A DNA stretch of 64,000 nt from Luzula sylvatica (lineage: Eukaryota; Streptophyta; Magnoliopsida; Poales; Juncaceae): NCBI GenBank assembly GCA_946800325.1, contig OX326961.1:3884655-3948654 (forward strand), in the 5' to 3' direction. The notes under the pieces are model-generated. The model ran no database searches. It saw only the letters and a program-made list of their open reading frames with translations, and was not told where the DNA came from. Both the position numbers and the translations under genes were made by a program. This document shows, one piece after another, positions 37,380 to 47,749 of the stretch. How positions within the stretch are numbered: position 1 is the first letter of the stretch; each line of letters starts with the position of its first letter.

Positions 37380-37870
37380 ATTAGACATGTTTCACATACA
37401 CCAACAAATAAACAAATAAATGAAATAAGACAACATCATTGACCAAACTACACCGATTTCATTCAAATTATACACATAATATTAAATAAACACATATATT
37501 CTTCATCTCTCTCTATCTCATCTCTTTCTATCTCATTTTACCCGACAGGAAAGAAAAGAAGAAAAAAAAACCTCAAACCCTAGCGGCACTAGGAAACCCA
37601 AAGGCGATTTTTGACGAAATCACGAGAGATGACCAGCTTTCTCCTCATCTTTTGGTCCGTCGGCGAAATCTCGCGGACAAGAAATTGGCACGACTTAGGG
37701 TTTCGTCCATGAGGTAGAGGCGAAACCCTAGAAAAGGAGAGGCGAAACCCTAGAGGAAGAGGAAGAGGGCGACTGGCCACGAAACCTTGCGCGAACGGCA
37801 ACATGGCCGGCTATTTTGGCTTTGACGCGACTGGCCGGCTCTTTCTCCTCTTCAGCGCTTATTCATGATG
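37380..37870 (+). other. Leader-like segment upstream of captured exons
   Basis: A pyrimidine-rich stretch (37500-37535) is followed by several AAACCCTAG words, as in plant 5' leaders, and a short frame from 37803 (MAGYFGFDATG, 22 codons). It precedes the exon series starting at 38164. It may be the captured promoter and first exon of that gene. There is no match I can name. Confidence 0.35.
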
Positions 37871-38163
37871 TTCGTCGATTGTGTAAATAGATCTCCTTTT
37901 TCCGAATATTGTAAGTTCGAGGACTATTTTGATATTTTCGCATTGAATTTTTTTTTTTATCTTTCATTCTTTATGTCCAGTTATTTCGAGAAAAGGAGTG
38001 AATTTTGTTTGTTCGCGCTTTGCGTGTTCTCCGTGATGACGTCGAGCTCCAGTCGCCGAACATTTTGTCGAGACCAAATTTAGGTATTCAATTTTCTATT
38101 TAAACCCTCCTTATTTTGAACAATTTATGATAAAAAAAAGACTTTCATTGCTCTCATTTTCAG

Positions 38164-39412
38164 TGAATTAAAAGAATTTGTTGAAAGACGGGTACCAGTT
38201 GAAGATGTGGATCGAGCTCTTTTATATGCTGGAATTCGTCCCCTGAAGTCTCGATTGATGTATGGGATCTGCAAGCTTCAAATATTGGTACTTAAAAGGG
38301 TATATAACAATCTTATTATGTCACATATATCTCATGTTAATTTTTCTAATCGTGAAATGTGGTAATCTATCTTTTTTCAATATTTTGTTTTCTTTTTGAA
38401 TTACAGGCGGCTTACGAAGCAACATCGAAATGCATCTCTTTATCAAATTGAGAACAGGGCATTTTTGTCTGGAAGTGGTAAAATAATAGACCAAATTATT
38501 TGACACCTTTATTCATAATATTATTTCTCAACACCATTTAATTTTTATCTCTTTTTTGTTTGTTAAAGATGAGACTATCGATGTTGACCAACAATTTGCA
38601 AGATATGAAGCATAAATTTGCGATCAATTGAAACAGGATGGTGATAGCGAAGCGAGAATCTAAAGGGATGTCAGAGATAATCGTGGCTTCATGAGCATTC
38701 TTGATCGCATACCAGTATTTTTATTCTTTGTAGAATTATTGATCCCAGAATTATGGTACACTTATTTTGTTTTTTACAGGTTGAATTGGCTCTGCCCAGT
38801 ATTGCTAGGATGATCAAGTCGTTGGATGGGAATGAAGATGCGATTGTTGGTGCCCTCAAACAAAGCTTGATACTTTTTATATTTTGGTCCTTAAGATTTT
38901 CTGTATTTTAAAAAAGTGTATTTCAAATGAGTAATTGTGTGAATAATGCAGAGACAATTGGAGGCTTTAATCACAAAGAGCTGGTTTAGAGGGCATGCAA
39001 AGACATGAAAAGAAAGGTAAATTAATTATTTATTTAGAGAAAATATAATAATATAGTTAAATGTCATACCGACAAAGATTTCATGCTTTCATTTTCACTT
39101 TTATAATAATATTTTATTGCATTATAAAATTTTAGGATTTTTTAAATATTTATTTATTTAGGTGGAGATGTTATCAACAGAAGATATATCGTCCAGATTA
39201 TTATTAAACGCGAATGTGGCTTATGTGGGAATCGTTTCGTTATCGGATTGTCTCTTACTATAACGGATGTATGTATTTTGTATCTTTTAAAATAATTTTC
39301 AAATTAGAGAAATTTATATTTTTATCGAATTTCAGACGAATGACCATTGTGTGTTGCCTCGAGAATTGAAGGATGAATTGAACGAGAGATATCCAGGGAC
39401 GAGCAAAGCGGG
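38164..39412 (+). pseudogene. Captured multi-exon gene fragment, unrecognised
   Basis: Six to seven exon-like pieces are bounded by plausible AG and GT splice sites. The approximate pieces are 38164-38299 (ELKEFVERRVPVEDVDR...), 38408-38477 (LTKQHRNASLYQIEN...), 38569-38714 (DETIDVDQQFARYE...), 38781-38861 (LALPSIARMIKSLDGNED...), 38951-39016 (TIGGFNHKELV...), 39162-39267 and 39337-39411 (CVLPRELKDELNERYPG). Several joins keep phase, for example piece 2 to 3. Piece 3 has two in-frame TAA codons and the HKELV piece has a TAG. It therefore looks like a host gene carried with its introns and now broken. I do not recognise the family. Confidence 0.45.
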
Positions 39413-39463
39413 TGATGATTTTCCTTTTTTAATTGATTTTTTTCCCTTTCAATAAATAAAGGA

Positions 39464-39655
39464 TTATTATTATCATCATCATCATTATAGTCATGTCATC
39501 ATTTTCATCATCACCATCACCATCATTTTTATCATCATAATCATCATATCATCATATTCATCATCATAATCATCATATCATCATATTCATCATTATCATC
39601 ATATTATCATTTTCATCATATTCATCTTGATCAAGACCATCATCATTGTCTCTTT
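39464..39655 (+). repeat. Imperfect (ATC)n microsatellite
   Basis: About 190 bp of TCATCA-type repeats interrupted by ATATT and TTTTC. A similar tract lies at 45220-45330. Confidence 0.9.
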
Positions 39656-39699
39656 TTATGTCATTGGTATATAAAAATGAACACGAATATGAATTGTAC

Positions 39700-41330
39700 A
39701 ACATGATCACTCAAAATGAGATATTGTACGACGCATGAAAAAAAAACCACATAAAAATAAGGGTTATAATATAAGAACATTTATGAGGATTTTAAAAAAT
39801 TAACTCGAATATGAATTTTCCAAAATTTTGAAATAATCATTTTTTTGATAATTTTTGAATGAACATGAGAAACAACAAACAAGACTATTACGACAAATGA
39901 ATTGCAAATACAAAAAAAAAAAAAGATATGTGAATATAAAAAAGAAAAAACAAATATCGATGCGAGTAAAAAAGAAAAAGCAAATATCGATGCGAGCCAA
40001 TAGAAACTACAAAATAAGATTTATCAAAGAGAATACAAATAAGAATGTGAATAAGAATAAGAACATGAATATGCGATTCGAATACGAATAATTTGTGATG
40101 GTGTAGAAAAAAATTGGCTCATTATATGTATGTATGATTTGTGTAAAAAAAATTCAGGACAATACAAAATATTGATTCGAATCATGACTTTGAAAATGAG
40201 ATTGAACTTCGCATCAAAATAAAACAAGACCTCGATATATCATTCGAATAGAAAAATATAAAACAATGATTCGAATTATAAATATATGTAAAAAATGAGA
40301 CTCATTGTATGTATGAATGCTGTGTAAACCAAAAGTACGGGGCAATACAAAATAATGATCCGAATCACAACTTTGTACAAAAAATAAATTACTTATTGTA
40401 CGCATGCATGTTTTGTATAAACAATAAATCGGGAGAATATGAAACAGTGTTCCGAATCATGACTTTGTGTACAAAACGATTCATTATATGTATGATTTAT
40501 GTAAAATTTTTTGGAGATAATACAAAACATTCATCCGAATCACGAAAAGAACAAACACATTTCAAATGAAGAAAACATGAATATGAACTGAAACACAATT
40601 ACAAATACAAGCACGATTATGAATCGTGAATCGATTAACTGATTGTGAATTACGAGTGACAAATTACGAATCACAAATTGAATGAATGATTATAAATTAG
40701 GAGTGACAAATTACGAATTACAAAATATGAAATCCAGAATTCATAACTCGAAGATTTTCCGCAATGAGGAATCAAATTGGCCGTTTGATAAAGCTTTTCT
40801 TTCTCACAATTATAGTTTACAAGATGAAACGTCGAACCAAGCATGATGATTTTATTCCCTTGGAAAAATTGAACAAACATTCAGTTTGTGCCTCAATACC
40901 AAACACACCAAATAGTTAAACAACCTCAGTAATGCTATTTTTTTACTGAACACAAATACAAATTACAAAATACAAAATACAAATACAAACAAACAAATTC
41001 AATCAACTTTGCGCCATTAAAAAAAAATTCAATGGACTTTGCGACAATCTTCACATTTTCCTGTTCTTGCCGATGATGTATAGAAAAATTAACAAATTTT
41101 AAAGCAAATACTGTTTGAATTGTTTGAGAAAGCCGACTCTTGAAGAATTCATGCAGTTCTTGCTCTAAAATTTATTGCAATCATGATTTACTGAGACAAT
41201 GATTTTTGTTCATCTTTTGGAGTCGGCGAGGTTGTACGATCCTTTTTGGTTCCTATTATCATTTCTGAGTTCGTATGTTCTGCATTGAACCCACATGTCA
41301 ATTGAATCAGTTGCCTATGGGAAAGCATGT
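39700..41330. other. AT-rich stretch with diverged repeats
   Basis: No gene is seen. From about 40110 to 40545 there are four to five diverged copies of an approximately 90-bp unit containing CATTATATGTATGATTTGTG and ACAATACAAAATATTGATCC-like words. The remainder is A-rich, with many CAAATTACGAAT-type words. Short frames here are low-complexity. Confidence 0.6.
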
Positions 41331-41366
41331 GTGGATTGAGTCGGCTCCCTCGGGTTGCCATGTTCT

Positions 41367-41745
41367 CGATTGACTACGCGGGAGAATTGAATCGGTTGCC
41401 TCAATAAAATTAAATCGGTTGCCTCGGGAAAATTGAATCGGTTGCCTCAAGAAAATTGAATCGGTTGCCTCGGGAATATTGAATCGGTTGCCTCGGGAAT
41501 ATTGAATCAGTTGCCTCGGGAAAATTGAATCTGTCGCCTCAGGTCCCTGTGTTCTCGATTTTGTGTATGCGAGAAAATTGAATGGGTTGCCTCGGGTCCC
41601 TGTGTTCTGAGTACGCAAGAAAATGGAATCGGTTGCCTCGGGTCCGTGTTGTCGGTTTTGAATACGCAAGAAAATTGAATCGGTTGCCTCGGGTCCCCGT
41701 GCTCTGGGTTGAGTACGTGAGCAAATTGAATCGGTTGCCTCGGGT
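41367..41745 (+). repeat. Minisatellite, TTGAATCGGTTGCCTCGGG unit
   Basis: About 13 copies of a core AAAATTGAATCGGTTGCCTC. The first ones are 21-24 bp apart and the later ones are about 60 bp apart, with TCCCTGTGTTCT inserted. Both strands show open frames of about 80-120 codons, but they simply translate the repeat (RGNRFNF-like on the minus strand). Confidence 0.9.
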
Positions 41746-42136
41746 TTTTTTTCTACTTTCAGCTTTTTTCTTCTTCAATTGTTTTTCATTTATGCCTTTT
41801 TTTTTCCTCCTATCCTCTTTGTTGTTTTGTGTTTTCTTCTTCTTTCCAACTTTCTGTGAATTAGATCGATGATGATTTTTGCAAAAGAATAAAAATAAAT
41901 AAAAGAACAGAAATTACTAATTGCAAAATCTGAGATCAATTAAAATATACAAAACAAATGAAAATCACGACACTTTTCGCATTGTCAAGGTTATAATGAA
42001 ACCATAACATATACAGAGTTTTGGTACGGGGAAAAACCGTCACAATAACACCCCAAACCGTCCCAATAAGCTTATTGGTACGGTTGGCCGTCCCAAACAT
42101 CCCGTACCAACAAATGGCGTACGTATCAGCTACGGG

Positions 42137-42162
42137 CCGTCCCAATAAGCTTATTGGGACGG
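42137..42162. repeat. 26-bp perfect palindrome centred on AAGCTT
   Basis: CCGTCCCAATAAG is followed without spacer by its exact reverse complement. It is one of several palindromes in the left GGGACGG zone. Confidence 0.95.
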
Positions 42163-42469
42163 TTTCTTTTTGGGACGGGCCATCCCAATAAGGAGGCATG
42201 ATATGACAGCGTGCAGGGAAGTACATGACACATGTTTTGGGACGGCCCGTCCCAATAACCTTGTTGGGACGGCTAGAGTTTTGGGACGGCCGGTCCCAAT
42301 AAGAAATATATTTATATTATTATAATTTTTTGATTATTATATATATATTATTATTTATTATTTATTAATATTATTATTTAAATTATTATTATTTATAAAA
42401 ATATATATATTATTATTTACTATTATATTTATTAATATTGCTGATTAAGCAATATTTATAATTACTATT

Positions 42470-42651
42470 TCACATTTCACATTATACACAAATACACACA
42501 AATTTCACAGTACACACAAATTACACACATTACACATAATATACACACATAACGCATAATATACACACATTACACACATTACACATTACGCAATATACAC
42601 ACACAACATAATACACGTATACATACACGCAACATACACACATTACACACA

Positions 42652-42682
<31 letters not shown>

Positions 42683-42815
42683 TCATATTACAATCTTCTC
42701 GAGCTCAAATACACACACTTTAAATCAAACACTCCTGCAAATACACACACACACACACAAAATCAAACACTCGAACTAAAATACACACACACAATCCCTG
42801 CAAAAAAATTTTCAA
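42470..42815. repeat. CA-rich low-complexity tract
   Basis: ACACACAAATACACAC-like sequence with short pure CA and CT runs near 42650-42680 and 42735-42800. AT-rich TTATTATTT lies just before it (42305-42470). No gene. Confidence 0.85.
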
Positions 42816-43467
42816 AAATCAATCAGAACAACAGAAATTATTTGTATTCATTTTATTATTTTTTATTAATCCAATACCTTGGCGTCGGGTTGGAACTAGA
42901 CGGAAGTGATGATGTGGAGAGAGTCGACCCAATCAAACACTCGAACTCACTTGTCCATACTCCATTTTCCTCGCTGGCCGCAGCGAGAATCTCGATGCAC
43001 ACATCCTTCTCGAATTACTTCCTTGAACCCTCTCTCGCGTGTTACCAGCAACGAAGCCTCTCTCGCGGAGCCAAACCCACGTCCGATTCATCCTCCGTCT
43101 CTGTTAAAAAGAAAAAAAGAAAAAAATTAAATTATTTAGCTAAAAACAGTAAATATTGAATTATTTAAAAGAGCAATACAAAAATTAAAGAAAACCAAAT
43201 TTCAACTCACAACGAGAACCGCCGCTGGTACATACCTCCTCATCCTTCACCGCCTCCTCAGTTTTCTCCGCTGGTAAGGATCTTCTTCGCTGCAAAATCT
43301 AAAAATCCTAAATTTTAAATACTACTTAACAAAAAAATTAATTAAAACTAAACTAATAATAATAAATAATCTAAAAATAGTATATAAAATCCTAAACCCT
43401 AAATTTTCACTAAAATACTATTAAAAAATACAATATCTAAACGAAATTATTGTTGAGATTAAAGAGT

Positions 43468-44250
43468 GACTTAGCTACGACTCAGCTCCCTTCTCGGGCT
43501 ACGACTTAGCTACCTCTTAGGACTGGAGCCTCCATTTCTTTCGTCCTTCCCCACCGGACTCCTGCTTCGGCTCCTACTCCTACTGCGATCCTCAGTCAGA
43601 GAAGGGCTCCTCTTGTTCCTCTCCGCTGACTCGGTGAATGTGAGTAGCTCCTGTCTCTGTCACGCCTGAATCAACACATCAAGCAAATAAGAGAGAGAAA
43701 GATAGTCCAAGAGAGAGAGAGAGTTAGGGGGAATTACTTGAGATATTTGGGGCTGTTTTGGCAATTGCGAGAAAGATAGTTCCTAACTCGGGCCTCTTCC
43801 TGAATAGTCCCTCGAGTCCCTTGAACTACCGCCTCCTCTCTCTGATCCTCTCGGCCCCTATACCACACCATTCAAAATTCTCAGATTGATGAACAAAGAA
43901 AAACAACTAATCGATCACGAAAAAGAACAAATTTTGACATAAATTCACAGCCAAATAAATAAGTAAAGAAGAAGGAGAAGAAGTATACCTCACTGCCATT
44001 GGAGCTCCAAGCCGGCATCTAAAGCGCCTCCCAAATCGCTTCAAAATCGTCCCTAACTGGTTACTGAAACCCTAGAAACGGGAGAGAAACGAGAGAGAAA
44101 CGGCATCTAAAGCCGGCATCTAAAGCATACCTCGCTGCCACTGAAACCCTAGAAACGGGAGAGAAAGAGAGAGAAACGGGAGAGAAGACGAGAAAGAGAG
44201 AAGGAAACGAGAGAGAGAGAAACTGTGTACGGGAAAGAGGGATTTCTTTT
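43468..44250 (-). pseudogene. Captured SR splicing-factor fragment, broken
   Basis: Read on the minus strand, a CT-rich leader and TAGGGTTTCAG (44250 to about 44130) lead into exon-like pieces. Piece 43857-43786 encodes a glycine/arginine/serine stretch (SERGGGSSRDSRDYSGRG). Piece 43629-43471 encodes an RS domain (DRSRSRSRSRSPVGKDERNG), followed after an in-frame TAG (43510-43512) by LSRSPRRELSRS. RS repeats with SPRR-type endings are typical of SR pre-mRNA splicing factors. The RNA-binding domain is not visible. A one-base frame change separates the RS piece from the RDRSYSHSPS segment just upstream. It is a non-functional copy carried inside the GGGACGG-bordered element. Further minus-strand exon-like pieces may lie at 43218-43290 and 42900-43110. 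Confidence 0.65.
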
Positions 44251-44351
44251 TTAATTAACAAAAATTTTGGGACGGCCCGTCCCAAACTGGCTTTTGGGAC
44301 AGTTTTTATTTTGGGACGGGCAGTCCCTAACTATTTGGGACGGTATGCAAA

Positions 44352-44587
44352 TTTGGGACGGCCCGTACTAAGTGTTTTGGGACGGTGGATTTGTTTTGGG
44401 ACGGCCCGTACTAAAATGTTGGGACGGTATTTCAGTTTTGGTACGGGCTGTACCAAATTTGGTACGCATTTTGGGACGGCCCGTACTAAGTGTTTTGGGA
44501 CGGTGGATTTGTTTTGGGACGGCCCGTACTAAAATGTTGGGACGGTATTTCAGTTTTGGTACGGGCTGTACCAAATTTGGTACGCAT
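44352..44587 (+). repeat. 118-bp perfect tandem repeat
   Basis: 44352-44469 repeats as 44470-44587 with period 118 and no difference that I can see. Each unit contains four to five GGGACGG or GGTACG words. The near identity points to recent duplication compared with the rest of the element. Confidence 0.93.
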
Positions 44588-44645
44588 TTTGGGACGGCCC
44601 GTCCCTGTTCTGACAGAATTGTGGGACGGCCCGTCCCAAATGGAC

Positions 44646-46380
44646 AGATATGTTGTAGATGTCAGAAACAAATATGTCAGGGTTAAATAACAAGCAACAT
44701 AGGAAGAAATAAGTTACATGTGTTTCCTGAGAACAAAGCCATACCAGCATTCATTGTAAAAGTTCTTTTAACTGAGGCTTATGTGATTTTCTGAATGTGT
44801 TGTTATTGTGTTTGTATGTTGGATTAAAGACTCATTGTGATAAACCATGTTAAATGTTTAGTTGTTTGTGTTCAGAAAAGTGAGATATTGAAAGATTCAA
44901 AAATTGTTGAGTTATTTGTAACAACTTATGTGTCAATTGATTTATTCGGCCTGATGTTCAGCAATAAAAAAAAATCATATGTACTTTTTTCATAATTAAT
45001 AAACTTTGCTATGTAGAATAATATCATGGTTTGAGGTCATTTGAAGAAAAGTAGAAGAAACTGCTTTGATTGTATTTTTTTTATTAACAAGCTACATAGA
45101 AAGAAATAAGTTACGTTTGTTATCTGAGAACAAAGCCTTGCCAACATTCATTGTAAAAAAAATTATCTCATCTAAAGTCCAAAAAATTCAAGAATTTTTT
45201 TTCCCGTAATTTGATCTTCATTATGTCATCGTTGTGATTCTCATCATATCATTATTTTCGATCATATCATCATTTTCATCATATCATCATTTTCATCATC
45301 ATCATCATTTGCATCATATCATCATCAAAAAGCTAACAATTGACTAGAGCTGTTTTCTTCTTAGCTGATATTGAATACAAGTTAATAAAACTAAAAAACG
45401 CTAATTGTATGTGAGATGAACATTGCTTCTATTGAATACCTATGAAAGAAAAAACTTATATGTGTAGTCAAGAGGTACTATCATGAATGAGATATTGTTC
45501 CTACTTTGAACAAAGGATTGTGATTAATTTGTGTGATGTGGATAAGTCTCAAGATATTATTGTTTCTTTAAACAAAAGGTTGTGATTAATTTGCTTGATG
45601 TGAACAGGAATCATGTACAATTAGTTGTAATAAATTGCAATTACTTTACGACATAATCTCAAAGACATATAAATGGTTATTTTTTTATGAAATATAATTA
45701 TTTTATGAGGATAGAACTGCAAAAAACTTTAAATGGTAAATACTTTATTCTCGGTCATGCAATCTGGATGAATAATACTGAGAAAAGTTTGCTGTCAAAA
45801 TATAATAATGTATGCTTCAACGGATAACATAACGAGAGAACTTATTTCGGATGTATTTATTTATTTGCTACAAAGAATTATTTATTTGTGCAAAAAATTA
45901 TTTGTGTTTTCAAGTGTAATAATGAAACTTCAAACAAAAGGAAATATGTCTCATCATGAATGAAATGTTGTTCTTTCCATAAACAAAATGTTGTAATTAA
46001 TTTACATGATGTGAACAAGTGTGTCGTATGATTCATTGTAATCGATTCAAATTAATTAACAAAATTGCATCAATGACATAAAAATGGTCATTTTGTGATG
46101 AAATATACTGCTTTTGTGAGAACAGAAGTGCAAAAAAATTGAAACAGTAAATAATTTGTTTTCAATTAATTAACAAAATAACATCGATGAGATACAAAAT
46201 GGTCATTTGGTGATAAAATATACTTCTTTTTTTAGAATACACCTGCAAAAAATTTGAAATGGTAAATAATTTTTGCCAGCTTATGAAATCTGGTTGATTG
46301 CTGCTGAAAAAAGTTAAATGTCAAAATATAACAACGTACGTTTCGGCAGACAACATAATGAGAAGACTTATTTCAGTTGT
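44646..46380 (+). other. AT-rich interior with diverged direct repeats
   Basis: No gene is seen. A 70-bp segment (GAAATAAGTTACATGTGTTTCC..., 44692-44762) recurs at 45086-45157. A longer unit with GTGATTAATTTGTGTGATGTG and a TGGTCATTTTGTGATGAAATA segment recurs three to four times between 45480 and 46330. It probably belongs to the Helitron ending at 47370. Confidence 0.6.
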
Positions 46381-46480
46381 AATCCCTAAACCCTAGACCC
46401 TAAACCCTAAAGCTAAACTCCAGACCCTAAACCTTAAATCCCAAACCCTAAACCCAAAACCCTAAACCCTAAACCTAAAC
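46381..46480 (+). repeat. Interstitial telomere-like CCCTAAA repeats
   Basis: About a dozen degenerate copies of CCCTAAA, the plant telomere unit, read on the minus strand as TTTAGGG. It lies internal to a transposon and so is not a chromosome end. Confidence 0.85.
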
Positions 46481-46676
46481 TGTTATCCCTGAAGTCTACA
46501 CCCCATGCCCTAAACGCGAAACAATTTGTTTTGTAATTGTAAAAATATACATTGGAAAGGCTCAAAAAAAAATATTTCGCATTGAGAAAAATAACCATGT
46601 TTACATCGTTAAAATGAAAAAATGACAAATCACCGATGATGTTTATCGAGGCATTTATTGATCAAAATAATAGGAA

Positions 46677-46720
46677 AATATTTATTTTTTAGGAAAGCCG
46701 GATCCTAAAAAATAAATATT
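46677..46720. repeat. Perfect hairpin, 18-bp arms
   Basis: AATATTTATTTTTTAGGA (46677-46694) is followed after 8 bases by its exact reverse complement (46703-46720). It is not an obvious transposon end. Confidence 0.9.
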
Positions 46721-47340
46721 GTTCTATACAAATGATCTGAGTGGGGCCATTTCTACTGAGGTGAACAATCCCAATATTAAAATTATTTTTTGTTCGTACA
46801 AATAAAATAGTTGTGTGATGACGAGTTGCACAAAAGAGTGTTTTAGAAACATGAAGAGTCCTTTACCATTTTACAAATAATTTTGATCAATGTGACAATA
46901 ATCTTCAAATATAAGAGCTTTTAAACGATGTAGAGTTTTTCCTATACCCTGTGCAGTAAACAAGTTGTGCTGTAATAATAAAAATATACATTGAAACCAC
47001 TTATAAAAAATACTTTGCGCTAAACACGTGTTCTACGACTTTTGTGTAACTGTTTTCTTGAACTATGTTATGTTATTTTTTTGTTATGTTTGATCGAGTT
47101 TACCTCATTTTTATACCACTGTAAAGTTCGATAAACTGAGAAATACACTTTGAACAATTTAATTTCAGCTATTTTGAGCTAGCAAATGAATGTCTTAAAT
47201 TTGGACAATTTTTATGGTTCAAAATTTTCATGGCAAATTGGGCACATTCAGGAATTGTACACGAGAAAATTTTCGCATAATGAAACAAGAACACACAAAT
47301 CACTAGAACAACAATACAAGTATCTATTAAAAAAAAATGG

Positions 47341-47371
47341 CCCGCGCATTTGCGCGGGGGGCAAGGCTAGT
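47341..47371 (+). mobile_element. Helitron 3' terminus
   Basis: A GC-rich hairpin (CCCGCGCA, two-base loop, TGCGCGGG; 47341-47358) lies 12 bases before CTAG (47367-47370), which is followed by T. This matches the plant Helitron 3' end: hairpin, CTRR, then insertion before T. The Helitron body should extend leftward. I could not place its 5' TC end, so its length and cargo are unknown. Confidence 0.8.
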
Positions 47372-47479
47372 TTGAAATAAATAAACATAACATTTTGAAA
47401 TTAGAATTGCATAATATGTAGGAGTATTAATCTCAAAAAAGTTACCTGATTCATCAACACAACTACACAAGTCCCCGAA

Positions 47480-47660
47480 TTACTAAAACACAGAAAATAT
47501 TTCAGTACTAAATATTTACAAATATGTCAATAAGTCCCTTACTACCAAGTATTTACAAATTAGTCCCTTACTACCAAATATTTCAATACTAAGTACTTAC
47601 AAATATTTCAATAAGTCCTTTACTACCAAATATTTCAATACAAGTCCCTAAAATACTAAA
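47480..47660 (+). repeat. Short diverged tandem repeat, AGTCCCTTACTACCAA
   Basis: Three to four copies of a 35-60 bp unit containing AAGTCCCTTACTACCAAATATTT-like sequence. No gene. Confidence 0.75.
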
Positions 47661-47749
47661 CTTAGCAAAACAATCCCTACAATCCCTGAAATTCCATGAT
47701 ATATTAATAATTTATTGATTACATATGTGCAACAATTTAGCAATTTATG

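Larger units (their letters stand above)
42013..44645. mobile_element. Nested element bordered by GGGACGG inverted repeats
   Basis: Dense TTGGGACGG / CCGTCCCAA words fill 42013-42305 and 44265-44645, facing each other across a 2-kb core. The core holds CA/CT-rich DNA and minus-strand fragments of an SR-type splicing factor. Subterminal repeats around a captured gene suggest a Pack-type DNA transposon. I find no clean TIR or target duplication, so the exact ends and superfamily are open. It could be an old CACTA relative whose ends have decayed. Confidence 0.5.

Noticed and set aside
39800..40570. Lys/Asn- and Phe-rich small frames
   Set aside because: The region is A-rich low-complexity sequence with diverged repeats, and the composition explains the frames.
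41307..41778. Protein-coding genes of 79-120 codons on the minus strand
   Set aside because: They read through the minisatellite, and residues repeat with the DNA unit in more than one frame.
44311..44750. Overlapping frames with GRAVPK / GTARTK repeats on both strands
   Set aside because: They arise from the GGGACGG inverted repeats and the 118-bp tandem; there is no independent evidence of coding.
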